Positions 19,271-28,765 of a stretch of DNA of 45,547 nucleotides are shown here, in pieces. This DNA is from a virus. The notes beneath the pieces are model-generated. The model saw only the letters and a program-made list of their open reading frames with translations, was not told where the DNA came from and did no database searches. Position 1 is the first letter of the stretch; the number at the start of each line of letters is the position of its first letter. Both the position numbers and the translations under genes were made by a program. Location: positions 1 to 45,547 of IMG/VR virus record IMGVR_UViG_3300032291_004435; one strand, 5' to 3'.

Positions 19271-22200
19271 TTATTCACCTTGAAATGCAGACATGACAGC
19301 AAATGAGCGCTGAACAAGTTGCGGGCTTTGATTTGTTTGTACACCAAGGTTGTAATTGTATTCATTTGAAACTTGGCTTATAGCTGCTTGTCGTTTTCCT
19401 GCAAGCGCAACGGCCGATATGTCAGGTTGATAATTCCTCTGGACAGGTGAGGTGATTACTCCACCAATTGCTTTATCAACTGCATTAGAATTATCACCAA
19501 TGCCCATTGCAACACCTGCGCTAATATTAGCGCCAATTTTATCGGCAAACAATACAGAAGGCGAGTGCATATCACCGCAAGTCTCTGCAGCTAAAACTGC
19601 TGCGTCAATCAATGCACATGCTGCGTCATGAATAGCTTTTCTTGCTTTTTCATTATTCATACCTTTAGCAACGCCCGCTGCAATATTTTCGCCCACTTTT
19701 TCTGCAGCGACTCCCCATCCGTCGGCACCGCTTCCGTCCGATGTATGTCCCAATGCAGTGGCCAATACGGTATTAAATGTCCAGTCTGATTTGCCTTCTT
19801 TATTATCAATATATTCAGCAAAACCTACATCAACAACTTTACGAGCAAGCAATCGTCCCAAATCAGAGGCTGCGGTAAATAAAGATATAACCTGTTGGCT
19901 TTTTGCGTCAGGAGTAAAACCAAGTTGTAATTTGTAAAATAATTTAGTAAACAATGATTCGGCAGGTGTTTGCTCATTGAAAAACCCAGCAATGAATTGT
20001 GTTGCGGATTGTCGTCCCATAGCAAAGAATGGTCCAGAGTTCAACGAAGCAGCGCCAGCAGCTGCTCGGGATGCTCCTTCGGAACCCACGTCTCCCATTC
20101 CTTCCGCACCGCCCGCAGGAATAGCTGAGCTGCTTGCACCAACGGCTGCTGCCATTGCGTCCGCAACCAAATATGCATTCTCAGAAATACCTTTGGCAAC
20201 ACCTTGAATTAGCGGCAACCCAAGTTTGTCTCTATATAATTTTGATGGAGATTCAGTTTTAGTAGCTTCATACATAGCACTTAAAACGACCCCGCCGTCC
20301 CCTAATTGTTCAGTAAGTACTCCAACAACTTCAGTAGCACCTGCAGTAATTCCTTCTGCAACACCTGCTGGTAACGACTCGCCGACTAACATCCCATGTT
20401 TTTTGATATTTTCTGGGTCAAGAGATAATATTTGTTGTGTTGACAAGTTCGCAACATCTATTTTATTTCCGTCTTTGTCGGTTCCAACGCCTTTTATAAA
20501 ATTTGTCGTCCAAAGCTGTCCATTTGCAAGAGCTGCTCCTGCCACAATATTGTCATATCCACTCAAGAAAGTTTCAGCCATTGTGCCTGTAATGTTTTTG
20601 CGGTCAGCAAATTTAGCAGTACCATCAACATATGGTTGGAACCCTGCATCAATATCAGCTTGCGTTGGCATAACACCAGCGGCAAGTATAGCTCCAAGTC
20701 TTTGCGCATCTTGTTGTGAATACATTTCCATAAGAATGCGTTCATCATTTGTCATCACACCATCCATCATGGCTTGACCTAAATATGCTGAAGCTGCTAA
20801 TGGAAGGTCTCCCACTGCTTTCTTAAGTTTTTCTTGTTCTTCAGGTGTCAGAGCTTTAAATGCTGCAGATTGATTTTTCGGGTCAACAGCAGTAGATATA
20901 CCTTCTCTTACTCTTTGAAATGCAGTATCAGCATACGTTTTTGCATCACCTGTAATTTCTCCGTCTGCCACTTTTTTGTCATAATCTCCAAGATTGCCGA
21001 CATTAACACCAAGAATGTCTCTATACGAGCCAGTAAGAGCTGTATTATCCCATTGCATTCCTTGAACCGCTTTTGCTTTTTTCTGTGCTTTTTGTTGAGC
21101 GGTCAACGCTGGGTCTTTATCAATGGCGTTTAATTCTGTTTGCAATTTTCCTGCGGCAGTTAAATATCGTTCTTTGTCCGCACGGTCAAGAGCCATTAAA
21201 CGTTGAAATTCAGCATAGTCTTCTGCCGTCATTTTTTGTCCTTTTTTTAGTGACAAAAATGTTGCAGCTCTATTTCCTACTTGACCATATTGTTCCATTA
21301 ATCCTGGTGTGTTTGCAAACGTGTCTGTTAATCCATGAAATTTTATCCCAGTATCACCGTATTGCATTTTGAAACCTGCAACAGCTGTGCTAACATCACC
21401 AAATTCACTATCGTATTGTTCGGGAACTAATTGGTCAGAAAAGAAAGAAGCTGCTTGCGGTAATTGACTGACAGGAATGTATCCTTGTTTTGCATTTTGA
21501 CCTTTTATCTTCGCGGCACTTTTTTGTCCTGTTTTGTAAGTTTTTCGTATTTTCCGTACGGTGAATAAATTTGGATTTCTGAATTCATTGCTTCCGAATG
21601 CAAGTCCGTCTGCCATACCTCTATTTATATTTATACCACCAATAGGAGTAAACGGACCTGTAGGAACATCTGATTTATTGTACGGATTGACACTTGTATA
21701 TCTTTCAATATCATTTTTCGGAGCTGCTGGAGCGTTAGGTTTATCTGACTGTGCGTCTATTTCTTGTCTTTTCGCATTTTCAATTACGGCAAGCGCGGCT
21801 CCATTAAATCCTGTTATCATCATATTTGTCGTATCTGCCATAGATTTAACATACAAACCTAATTGTTTGTCATAGTATTGGTCTTTGTTTCTTCCTCTAT
21901 GACCCATATTAATACCTGCAAATGGCTTTTCACTTGTATAATACATACCATTGAAGGTTTCTGATGCGGGCCCTCCGTACTTATCATTAAAAAAACGATT
22001 GCCTAACGGGTTTGCGCCTGGCATATACGTACCTTTATCATAATATCCTAATGTTCTCATAGCATCAGCTGCAAGCTTTGAAGATTTAGCTGTGCTTTTT
22101 GAATATTCAAGCTGTTTCAAAGCAAATCTAGAAGGTTTGTTACCTTGTTTATTAACAGTCATGTTTTCATGAGTTTGAATATATGATGATGGCGCTTGCG

Positions 22201-25200
22201 TTGGAGCAGCTTGAGTAAAGCTTGGTATGATTTTGTCTACAAGTTGGTCTCTGGTCATACTTGTTCCATTTATTCCACTTTGATTTTTTAAAAAATCAGC
22301 AGAAGCAAAGTCAGATGTTTGCACATATTCAGCTAACCCACCTGCATATCCCATAGTATTAAGTACTTCATCTAATTTAGTTTTTGCAGTTATACCATAC
22401 AACGCATCTCTTGCTCCAAAACCTTCTCCTGTTTCACTTGTTTTCAATAAACCTTTGATAAATTCTGGGTCTTGAGCTTGAGCTCCATAGACACGATTAA
22501 AGTCGGCACTCATCATTAACGTACGCACAGCATCATTTTTAAAATCAAACTGAGCTTTATAATCAGCTTCCGCTTTTGCTTTTGCAATGCTTAAATATGC
22601 ATATCCAGCAGCTTGAGCAGGAATAGTGAATGATGGCTTTGTAACTGTTCCGTATTCAGTTAAGTTTGAAGCGCTATGTACAGGATTTGGTTTATTTCCA
22701 TAAATAGTTTCGTAAGAACTCATTGTAGAGTTTCTACTAGCAACTACTTGCGCAGGCGATAATCCTTGGTAATTTGCATAAGGCGTAGAACCTGTAATTG
22801 GAGTTGGTTGTTCTTTATTTATGTATGAAATTTCTAAAGTAGACATTCTCTGCATATCTGCAATAGAGTTTTTAATAGGAGTTTGCATTGCTTCGGCCAT
22901 TTTGGTCGAAGCACTCCAAATCAAATCTTCAGAGCCGTAAATTCCTTGAGCAATACCATTAACAAAATTTTCACCAATTTTAACCCCTTTATACGAAGGA
23001 GATTTAATTAATAACTCTTTCTCTGCTGCATCCACTAAGCTATTGCCAACTATTCCACGAGTTGCATTAGCAAGTTTATTTTTATTGGCTTCCATACCTG
23101 ATTTCATTCCGTCGGTGAAAGCCATTGCAGATTTTGCTCCGCCTTCATTAAGAAATTTATCAGTTTCCTTATTCATGTCTTTTGTTAACGATTTTTCGTC
23201 TATTTCACCAAGATTAAAAAATCGTAGAAATCTATTTATCTGCTGCACAGTGCCCATTATAATTGTCTGCATTGAACCCATTATCATGCCAACAATACCC
23301 TGCAACATATTGCCAATACCATACATCGCATCAGATGCACCACTTTTCAACAAATCCCAATTGCCTGTGATAATGCCTTGAAATAAACCAAAAAATATTT
23401 TTAAAACACCACCAATGGTCAGCAACGCACCTTGAATAATCACTACCATTGATTTGAATATGTTTGCTATACCATCCATAAATGCTGATTGGCCTATTGC
23501 AGTAAATTGCGCACTTATCCACGTCCAAACAGGAATAATAGCTTCGCCAATCATACTCATTGTTTGTTGAATATACGTCCACATAAAACCAAATTTTTCA
23601 ACAATAAATGTTTGCATACCTGCAATATTATTTTGAAATGCGTATACAAAAGCAACAACAACAGCAGTTGCTATAACAATTGGTGAAGTTAACAAAGCAA
23701 ATGCGCCAGTGAGCATATTGGTCCAACCAACGGCTGTTGTCAACGGAGCAACAAATCCGCCAACCGCTGCTGACAATCCAGTCCAAAGTCCCATAAGCTT
23801 AGTCATAATACCAAGCTGTCCAGCTGCGGCTGCTGTTGCAGGGGCAAATAAGTCTAATTGAACGGCAGCAGGCGCTGCTTTTGCAGCACCGCCAGAAAGT
23901 TTTTGTATCAATCCCCCAATGCCTGTAGCAGCTGCTCCTTCAGGCTGAGTAATAGCCAATATGTTAGCAAAAAATCCACCTGCTCTAGATGATGCTTGAG
24001 CGACGCTTCCCAACGCAACGCCTAAATCAAGAATATTATTGGTCATAGATGCGACTTTATCAACCGCCATAAGTCCCAACATCAATTTGAAACCATTTAA
24101 AAGTGAATCCCAATTATCTATAATCCAAGACATTGCGCTTGCCATGTTTTCAAAGGCAAAAACGGTCCAGCTTCCTACTTGTTCCAACAGAGACGGTAGG
24201 TTTTTTACAAAAGACTCTACAGCATTGTATATTTTTGTCAACAATACACGAAATCGTTCGCCTTGTTCGTCAAGTTCTTTGCCAGAAGCGCCGAACAAAC
24301 TAGCCAAAGCGGTAGAAATAGAGCTAATAGTAAATCCATCTTTGCCAATGATTTTTATAACTTCACGAAGATTGACAGCATATTTAGCAGCGGCATCAAA
24401 CAATACTCCAGCGCCTGGCAATAAACTCGTTTCTATAAGTTCTTTACGAGTGTCAGCCATTTGCTTGTCAATATCAGCTGCATCGGACATAACAAGTCCA
24501 ATAGCATTACCAATTCCAGAAAATGTCTGAACGATATTCGACATTGGCTTCATCAATGGCATGGTCAGCGTTTTTTGCAAAGAGTCTAATGTGCCTTTGA
24601 GGAATTCCATATCATATTCAAGACCTTCATTTTTAATATCCGCAATGCTTTCAGCCGAACGAACACCATCGCGGGCGTTCTGCGTCATGTCCGCAGCCAT
24701 TTTATACATTTCTTCAGCCTGCTCATCGGTCATTTCTACCATACGAGCAACAGCTTTTAATGCATCTTGGCCGAATATATCGGTAATAATTCTGTTTTTC
24801 ACATCAACGGCCATACCTGAATTTTCACCAAAAACTTCACGAAGTTTTTTGGTCATAAATTCTATGCCTTTGAATCCTTTTTCATCAAAGAATACAGATT
24901 GGCCAACGGAGTCCATCAAACCAAGTTGTTTCATGGCTCCTTTTGCTTTGATACTACGACCGCCTGAAATACCAGAGAACACGTATTTCAAAGATGTACC
25001 AGCCGATGCCGCACTTTCGAATGCAGGAACCATTTGAGAAACAAGCGACATGGTTTCGAAAAAACTTACATTCAAATTTGACGCAGAACCACCAACGTTA
25101 AACAGAGCTTCGGTCAATTGTTGCGCGCTTGCAGCAGAAGAAGAGTCTGCCGCAGCTAAACCGTCAACAATTATTTGATATTGTTCACCAGCATCCGCAA

Positions 25201-26323
25201 GTTTACCAAATGATTCTTGGGTTCTATTTAAATTGCCTTCAAATAATGCTTGAAGTTTTGAAACTTGTGTTGCAGAGCTTTCAAGAGATTCTCCTGTGTT
25301 TTGCGACAACAAGTTAATAGCATTCAATGCTGTACCAGTTTTTCCTGCCAATTCTTCTATGGTTACACCAGCCTTTGCAGCTGCTGTTGCAGCTTTTGCA
25401 ATATCAAGAGCGGTGAACGAAGATTTTTGACCAATTTCAAGAATTTTATTCTGCAGTGCAGTTATGCCAGCAGTTTTCATTTGTTCTTCCGAACCAACAG
25501 CGCCAAGGTTTTTACCAAATTCCACTAACATTTGGCCGTTTGGTCCGCCAAGATATGCTTCAAGGTCAAACAATTCGCCTTCAAGTTGTTGTGTACTATG
25601 AACCGCACCTGAAACTGCATTTTTTACAGCGCCTGCAATCTTACCTGGCGCATTTGCAATAGAATACGCAACATTCCACCCTGCAGCTTCGCCAATACGT
25701 GCTGGATTGAATGTATCCAACACATTGCCAACTATACTTTTGCCTTTTTTTAATCCACTGAATACATTTCCTGCTTTATCCGCTAAATTTTGATATGCAT
25801 TTTGAGCGTCTTGTAAATCTGAATTGGCTGCGGTTGCGACGCCATGAAACGATTGAGCAACTTGATTGTTTGCTTGTACAAGAGCGTTACCTGATTGTGC
25901 CAATTGATTTGTAGTCTGGTTTGCTTGCGCAGCTGCAGTTTGCCAACCCTGCAAATCAGTACGGACTTTGCTAACAGATTCGCCGACTCGTCTGATTCCT
26001 GTTTCCGTACGTCCTGCTGTTTTTCCTAATTCATCAAGATGCGTGTTTGTAGAGCCAACGGCCGACTTAAGGTCGGCCATATGACCACGAATTTCTTTGA
26101 GGACATTAAGCATTTTGGTCATAGTAGTATTACTAGTACCAATAGCTCCTTTAGTTTGGTCTATTTTGGTAGCAAGCTGAGAGAAATCTCCGCCTGTTGC
26201 ACGTGTCATTTTTGCAACAGCTTCGCCGACCTTCTTCACTTCCGTTGTAATTGAAGAAAGTCCTTTTAGAAATTCTTTGTCTTTGAGCTCTAACCCAACA
26301 ACAACTTTTTTCTCTCTTGGCAT
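19271..26323 (-). CDS. Tail tape measure protein
   Basis: This 2350-residue protein is the longest in the window and has the TP901-type tape measure layout. There is an N-terminal helical/coiled region, the core domain around residues 220-560 (SSFTALDIAKAATAAAKAG and neighbours), then alanine-rich transmembrane-like segments near residues 870-890 and 960-990 (VIIQGALLTIGGVLKIFFG). The family-typical SPSxxxxxxGxxxxxGxxxGI motif occurs three times, near residues 1110, 2025 and 2250. Tape measure proteins set tail length; at the usual ~0.15 nm per residue this would suggest a tail of roughly 350 nm. It sits between the tail chaperones and the Dit-like gene, as in siphoviruses. No lytic transglycosylase or peptidase motif was seen. 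Confidence 0.93.
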   Translation of the reverse strand: MPREKKVVVGLELKDKEFLKGLSSITTEVKKVGEAVAKMTRATGGDFSQLATKIDQTKGAIGTSNTTMTKMLNVLKEIRGHMADLKSAVGSTNTHLDELGKTAGRTETGIRRVGESVSKVRTDLQGWQTAAAQANQTTNQLAQSGNALVQANNQVAQSFHGVATAANSDLQDAQNAYQNLADKAGNVFSGLKKGKSIVGNVLDTFNPARIGEAAGWNVAYSIANAPGKIAGAVKNAVSGAVHSTQQLEGELFDLEAYLGGPNGQMLVEFGKNLGAVGSEEQMKTAGITALQNKILEIGQKSSFTALDIAKAATAAAKAGVTIEELAGKTGTALNAINLLSQNTGESLESSATQVSKLQALFEGNLNRTQESFGKLADAGEQYQIIVDGLAAADSSSAASAQQLTEALFNVGGSASNLNVSFFETMSLVSQMVPAFESAASAGTSLKYVFSGISGGRSIKAKGAMKQLGLMDSVGQSVFFDEKGFKGIEFMTKKLREVFGENSGMAVDVKNRIITDIFGQDALKAVARMVEMTDEQAEEMYKMAADMTQNARDGVRSAESIADIKNEGLEYDMEFLKGTLDSLQKTLTMPLMKPMSNIVQTFSGIGNAIGLVMSDAADIDKQMADTRKELIETSLLPGAGVLFDAAAKYAVNLREVIKIIGKDGFTISSISTALASLFGASGKELDEQGERFRVLLTKIYNAVESFVKNLPSLLEQVGSWTVFAFENMASAMSWIIDNWDSLLNGFKLMLGLMAVDKVASMTNNILDLGVALGSVAQASSRAGGFFANILAITQPEGAAATGIGGLIQKLSGGAAKAAPAAVQLDLFAPATAAAAGQLGIMTKLMGLWTGLSAAVGGFVAPLTTAVGWTNMLTGAFALLTSPIVIATAVVVAFVYAFQNNIAGMQTFIVEKFGFMWTYIQQTMSMIGEAIIPVWTWISAQFTAIGQSAFMDGIANIFKSMVVIIQGALLTIGGVLKIFFGLFQGIITGNWDLLKSGASDAMYGIGNMLQGIVGMIMGSMQTIIMGTVQQINRFLRFFNLGEIDEKSLTKDMNKETDKFLNEGGAKSAMAFTDGMKSGMEANKNKLANATRGIVGNSLVDAAEKELLIKSPSYKGVKIGENFVNGIAQGIYGSEDLIWSASTKMAEAMQTPIKNSIADMQRMSTLEISYINKEQPTPITGSTPYANYQGLSPAQVVASRNSTMSSYETIYGNKPNPVHSASNLTEYGTVTKPSFTIPAQAAGYAYLSIAKAKAEADYKAQFDFKNDAVRTLMMSADFNRVYGAQAQDPEFIKGLLKTSETGEGFGARDALYGITAKTKLDEVLNTMGYAGGLAEYVQTSDFASADFLKNQSGINGTSMTRDQLVDKIIPSFTQAAPTQAPSSYIQTHENMTVNKQGNKPSRFALKQLEYSKSTAKSSKLAADAMRTLGYYDKGTYMPGANPLGNRFFNDKYGGPASETFNGMYYTSEKPFAGINMGHRGRNKDQYYDKQLGLYVKSMADTTNMMITGFNGAALAVIENAKRQEIDAQSDKPNAPAAPKNDIERYTSVNPYNKSDVPTGPFTPIGGININRGMADGLAFGSNEFRNPNLFTVRKIRKTYKTGQKSAAKIKGQNAKQGYIPVSQLPQAASFFSDQLVPEQYDSEFGDVSTAVAGFKMQYGDTGIKFHGLTDTFANTPGLMEQYGQVGNRAATFLSLKKGQKMTAEDYAEFQRLMALDRADKERYLTAAGKLQTELNAIDKDPALTAQQKAQKKAKAVQGMQWDNTALTGSYRDILGVNVGNLGDYDKKVADGEITGDAKTYADTAFQRVREGISTAVDPKNQSAAFKALTPEEQEKLKKAVGDLPLAASAYLGQAMMDGVMTNDERILMEMYSQQDAQRLGAILAAGVMPTQADIDAGFQPYVDGTAKFADRKNITGTMAETFLSGYDNIVAGAALANGQLWTTNFIKGVGTDKDGNKIDVANLSTQQILSLDPENIKKHGMLVGESLPAGVAEGITAGATEVVGVLTEQLGDGGVVLSAMYEATKTESPSKLYRDKLGLPLIQGVAKGISENAYLVADAMAAAVGASSSAIPAGGAEGMGDVGSEGASRAAAGAASLNSGPFFAMGRQSATQFIAGFFNEQTPAESLFTKLFYKLQLGFTPDAKSQQVISLFTAASDLGRLLARKVVDVGFAEYIDNKEGKSDWTFNTVLATALGHTSDGSGADGWGVAAEKVGENIAAGVAKGMNNEKARKAIHDAACALIDAAVLAAETCGDMHSPSVLFADKIGANISAGVAMGIGDNSNAVDKAIGGVITSPVQRNYQPDISAVALAGKRQAAISQVSNEYNYNLGVQTNQSPQLVQRSFAVMSAFQGE

Positions 26324-26330
26324 TTGCTAC

Positions 26331-26567
26331 CTACTTTTTACGTTTGGATTTTCGAATTTGTTCTAAATTTTCTAAAGTTTCTATCCTAGTTATTATCTCA
26401 TAATGAGCAACGACAGCGGCCATTTCATCGGATGTTAATTGGCAAAACTCCACCCACGTGTGGTTTGCCCAACGAGCAGCCTCACGCAGGTGAAGTTCAT
26501 AAGAAAATGTAACGTTCCCTTTTGGAACGGGCCATTTATCAACTGGACGGCGTTTCCACTTTGCTTG
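26331..26567 (-). CDS. Tail assembly chaperone T domain, made by frameshift
   Basis: This 78-residue segment has no plausible start codon of its own and lies in the +1 frame relative to the gene that overlaps it. From the shift point it reads QAKWKRRPVDKWPVPKG, then ELHLREAARWANHTW, then a helical lysine-rich end (IRKSKRKK). This is the size and position of the T part of the G/GT tail chaperone pair, located between the major tail and tape measure genes. Expected product is a 243-residue fusion with the first 165 residues of the gene at 26539-27063. The same frame upstream of the overlap reads as an implausible leucine-rich string, so only the part after the shift is taken as real. Confidence 0.6.
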   Translation of the reverse strand, partial: QAKWKRRPVDKWPVPKGNVTFSYELHLREAARWANHTWVEFCQLTSDEMAAVVAHYEIITRIETLENLEQIRKSKRKK

Positions 26568-27063
26568 GAAACAATTGGCGATGGAACGCCACCTGAACTT
26601 CCGTTGGCAAACTCTTGCCAAATACTTCGTAAGTAAGATGAGCAAAATCTTCAGCTGAAGGAGCAACGATGAATTGTACCCACATGGTGCGGTCGTTTTC
26701 AGGAAGCTCAATTCCTAAGTCGGTATATAGCGTACGGAGATGTGAAATCTCTTTTTCGTCAGGTTCATCAATGATGCCAGCTTTAACAATGACATCAAGC
26801 ATTTTTTCTGCAAAACGGCTTTGGACTTTTACTTCAAAAGCCTCTAATTCTTCCTGATATGCAACATTGTTTTCGTCTTCAATATCCTTGAATTCACCAG
26901 GACCAACTTCGATACGTTGCGTGGGTGGAACAGGTTTCTGAGAATCAAATTCTCTACGACACGATGCTTCAATCAAGCGAAGCATGTCACCAGGTTGGCG
27001 ACGGATTTTTACAGTAAAACCACTGCCTGGCAGCGTAACTTCGGGAACATTGTGATTAGCCAT
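26539..27063 (-). CDS. Tail assembly chaperone G
   Basis: This 174-residue protein has the position and general character of tail assembly chaperone G. It is acidic and helical after an N-terminal stretch MANHNVPEVTLPGSGFTVKI, and contains FAEKMLDVIVKAGI and FAHLTYEVFGKSLP. It follows the major tail protein and precedes the tape measure gene. In siphoviruses G and the frameshifted GT fusion coat the tape measure during tail assembly. The last 172 bases overlap the T frame, and the frame ends with tandem stop codons TGA TAA. Confidence 0.75.
   Translation of the reverse strand: MANHNVPEVTLPGSGFTVKIRRQPGDMLRLIEASCRREFDSQKPVPPTQRIEVGPGEFKDIEDENNVAYQEELEAFEVKVQSRFAEKMLDVIVKAGIIDEPDEKEISHLRTLYTDLGIELPENDRTMWVQFIVAPSAEDFAHLTYEVFGKSLPTEVQVAFHRQLFPSKVETPSS
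26566..26574 (-). promoter_or_regulatory. Candidate +1 programmed frameshift site
   Basis: On the minus strand the chaperone gene reads TTG TTT CCA here. A tRNA-Phe in the P site on UUU could re-pair with the overlapping UUC one base forward, moving translation into the T frame. The coordinates of the two frames require a +1 (or -2) shift rather than the usual -1. No convincing -2 slippery run was found in the overlap. No obvious downstream pseudoknot was worked out. Confidence 0.4.
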
Positions 27064-27085
27064 GTTTTCAACCTCATTAGCTCAT

Positions 27086-27113
27086 AGCGGCGAGGAGCAC
27101 ACTCCTCGCCGCT
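27086..27113 (-). terminator. Strong hairpin after major tail protein gene
   Basis: A perfect 12-bp stem (AGCGGCGAGGAG) with a four-base loop lies between the major tail protein stop and the chaperone start. There is no U-run after it on the minus strand, so it is unlikely to be a full intrinsic terminator. It may attenuate transcription or protect the 3' end of the abundant tail protein mRNA. A hairpin of the same geometry follows the capsid gene at 32472-32500. Confidence 0.6.
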
Positions 27114-27124
27114 TGAAATTATAC

Positions 27125-28753
27125 CTAGACGATAGTAGGAGCGGCCGAGATAATGATTCCCGAGTCGGCAGCGCCAACCGTGGATTCACCTACGACTGAC
27201 ACATAATTAGCTGCAACTGCAGGTTCTGCTGTAAACGGAACTCCAATTGCTTTAATTGTGTCAACTGAGCTTGCGGGATACCCGCTGATACGAGATGTGA
27301 CATCATATCTTGCGAATGTATTGCCACCATCAATTGATGTGTGCAATCTACCAGAAGTTCCTGTGTTAACCGCTACCCAACAAACTTCGCGTGTCGGGAA
27401 AACGATAGCATCAACAGAATTTCCTGTATTTTCCGAAAAAGCTACAAGAGACCAAGATGCTCCGCCAGTCAACGTCTTAATCAAATTCTTCTTGGTTGAT
27501 ACTGTAGCAGTAAGACCAACAAACCAGTTATTGTTATCGATAACAAAAACCGACATAGCTGGACCGTCAACATCAACACCAGCACTTGAAAACGTATTCA
27601 ATGTTGTGTCTGAAATTGTTGACCACGTAGCGCCGCCATTCTTCGTATAACGAATCACGGTGGTTCCCGAAGTTCCGCCAACAGCAACAATAGTGTCGTT
27701 TGCGCCATGAATCTTATACAAGCTCACTGCGCCCGAGCCAGTGTCAACAACGGTTGGTGTTGCAAGAATGTCTGTAGTCTTCCAAATGGTCCCGACAGGC
27801 CCTGTGGTAAAACCTGCAAACCAAATGGAACGGGGACTCTTAACCCAAACAGACTGAATGCTACTAGAAGAAATTTGATAAGTGCTCCAAGTACCAGAAA
27901 TACCACCTGTGAGCGGGTCAATATTGATGTAATAGATATTAGTATTAGCGGATGAAGAAACACAACCTACAAACAAAATGGAACCAGCAATTTCAATAAA
28001 TTTTGGAGTGTCAGTTGCAATGGTGCCAGTAATTGTTGATGTGCTCCAATTCACGCCGCCATCCGTGCTATATACGACTCGGCTTGTGGCGAAGGAGGGC
28101 GAAGCTCCTGAATTTCCACCCGCAACAGCGTAAATAAACTGAGAACCGTCATTGGCAACACCACATTCGCTACAAGTAATGGATGTCCCATAAACAACAT
28201 CGGCAACAACAGAATATGTTGATGTCGTTGCTTCTTCCCCGAAGCTTAGTGAGCCAACTGGATAAATAGCGGCGCCCTTTGCGTCAACATTTGCCGTCAA
28301 ACCTTCGTCTGAGTCGGCCGCTGTACGTGTGCCAAGGTCGATGCTTGATTCTAAACGAAACCCAGAATAAATTAACACATATGAATCCCAGCCACGATAG
28401 AAATCCGATAAATCGGCACATCGGCTATGTACTTCATACAAATTAAATTCACACTTGGGAGCCATCAACATACGAGGAATACCACCCCACTGCTCGTGGA
28501 ATACCAACGAAACAGTCGGCAAGTCGGGAGCGCCAATTTGCCGAGCTACCAACTTGTAGCGATTCGGTCTGCGAGGGTCTGGAACAAACACGGGGTCAAT
28601 CGAGCCATTTGCGGGCATGTTTGCCGAATCAACAAAGTGATACGACGTATCAAGCCCGAAGAAGTACATTGGTGTACCTGGGCCGCCTGGCTGATAAAAC
28701 GTTCGTGTTTGTCCCTGCTTAATCAATTCATTTGCATCAAGGGGATTAGCCAT
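27125..28753 (-). CDS. Major tail protein with Asp-box (BNR) repeats
   Basis: This 542-residue protein occupies the major tail protein slot before the chaperones and tape measure. The N-terminal ~190 residues read as a tail-tube domain (LPTVSLVFHEQWGGIPRML, WDSYVLIYSGF). From about residue 200 to 500 there are Asp-box repeats, SxDxGxxW-like, at 228-237 (YSTDGGVNWS), 369-378 (YTKNGGATWS), 426-435 (KTLTGGASWS) and a variant at 471-480 (HTSIDGGNTF), spread over a region rich in short beta strands as in sialidase/Ycf48-like propellers. A tail tube subunit is usually about 150-250 residues, so the repeats probably form a decoration on the tail surface. GGAGG lies five bases before the ATG. A non-tube, fibre-like role cannot be excluded. 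Confidence 0.72.
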   Translation of the reverse strand: MANPLDANELIKQGQTRTFYQPGGPGTPMYFFGLDTSYHFVDSANMPANGSIDPVFVPDPRRPNRYKLVARQIGAPDLPTVSLVFHEQWGGIPRMLMAPKCEFNLYEVHSRCADLSDFYRGWDSYVLIYSGFRLESSIDLGTRTAADSDEGLTANVDAKGAAIYPVGSLSFGEEATTSTYSVVADVVYGTSITCSECGVANDGSQFIYAVAGGNSGASPSFATSRVVYSTDGGVNWSTSTITGTIATDTPKFIEIAGSILFVGCVSSSANTNIYYINIDPLTGGISGTWSTYQISSSSIQSVWVKSPRSIWFAGFTTGPVGTIWKTTDILATPTVVDTGSGAVSLYKIHGANDTIVAVGGTSGTTVIRYTKNGGATWSTISDTTLNTFSSAGVDVDGPAMSVFVIDNNNWFVGLTATVSTKKNLIKTLTGGASWSLVAFSENTGNSVDAIVFPTREVCWVAVNTGTSGRLHTSIDGGNTFARYDVTSRISGYPASSVDTIKAIGVPFTAEPAVAANYVSVVGESTVGAADSGIIISAAPTIV

Positions 28754-28765
28754 GTGTTCCTCCTA

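Noticed and set aside
26568-26711. Part of the T frame upstream of the putative shift, as an independent gene
   Set aside because: It reads as a leucine-rich string opposite normal chaperone coding sequence and has no ribosome binding site; only the part after the shift resembles a chaperone.
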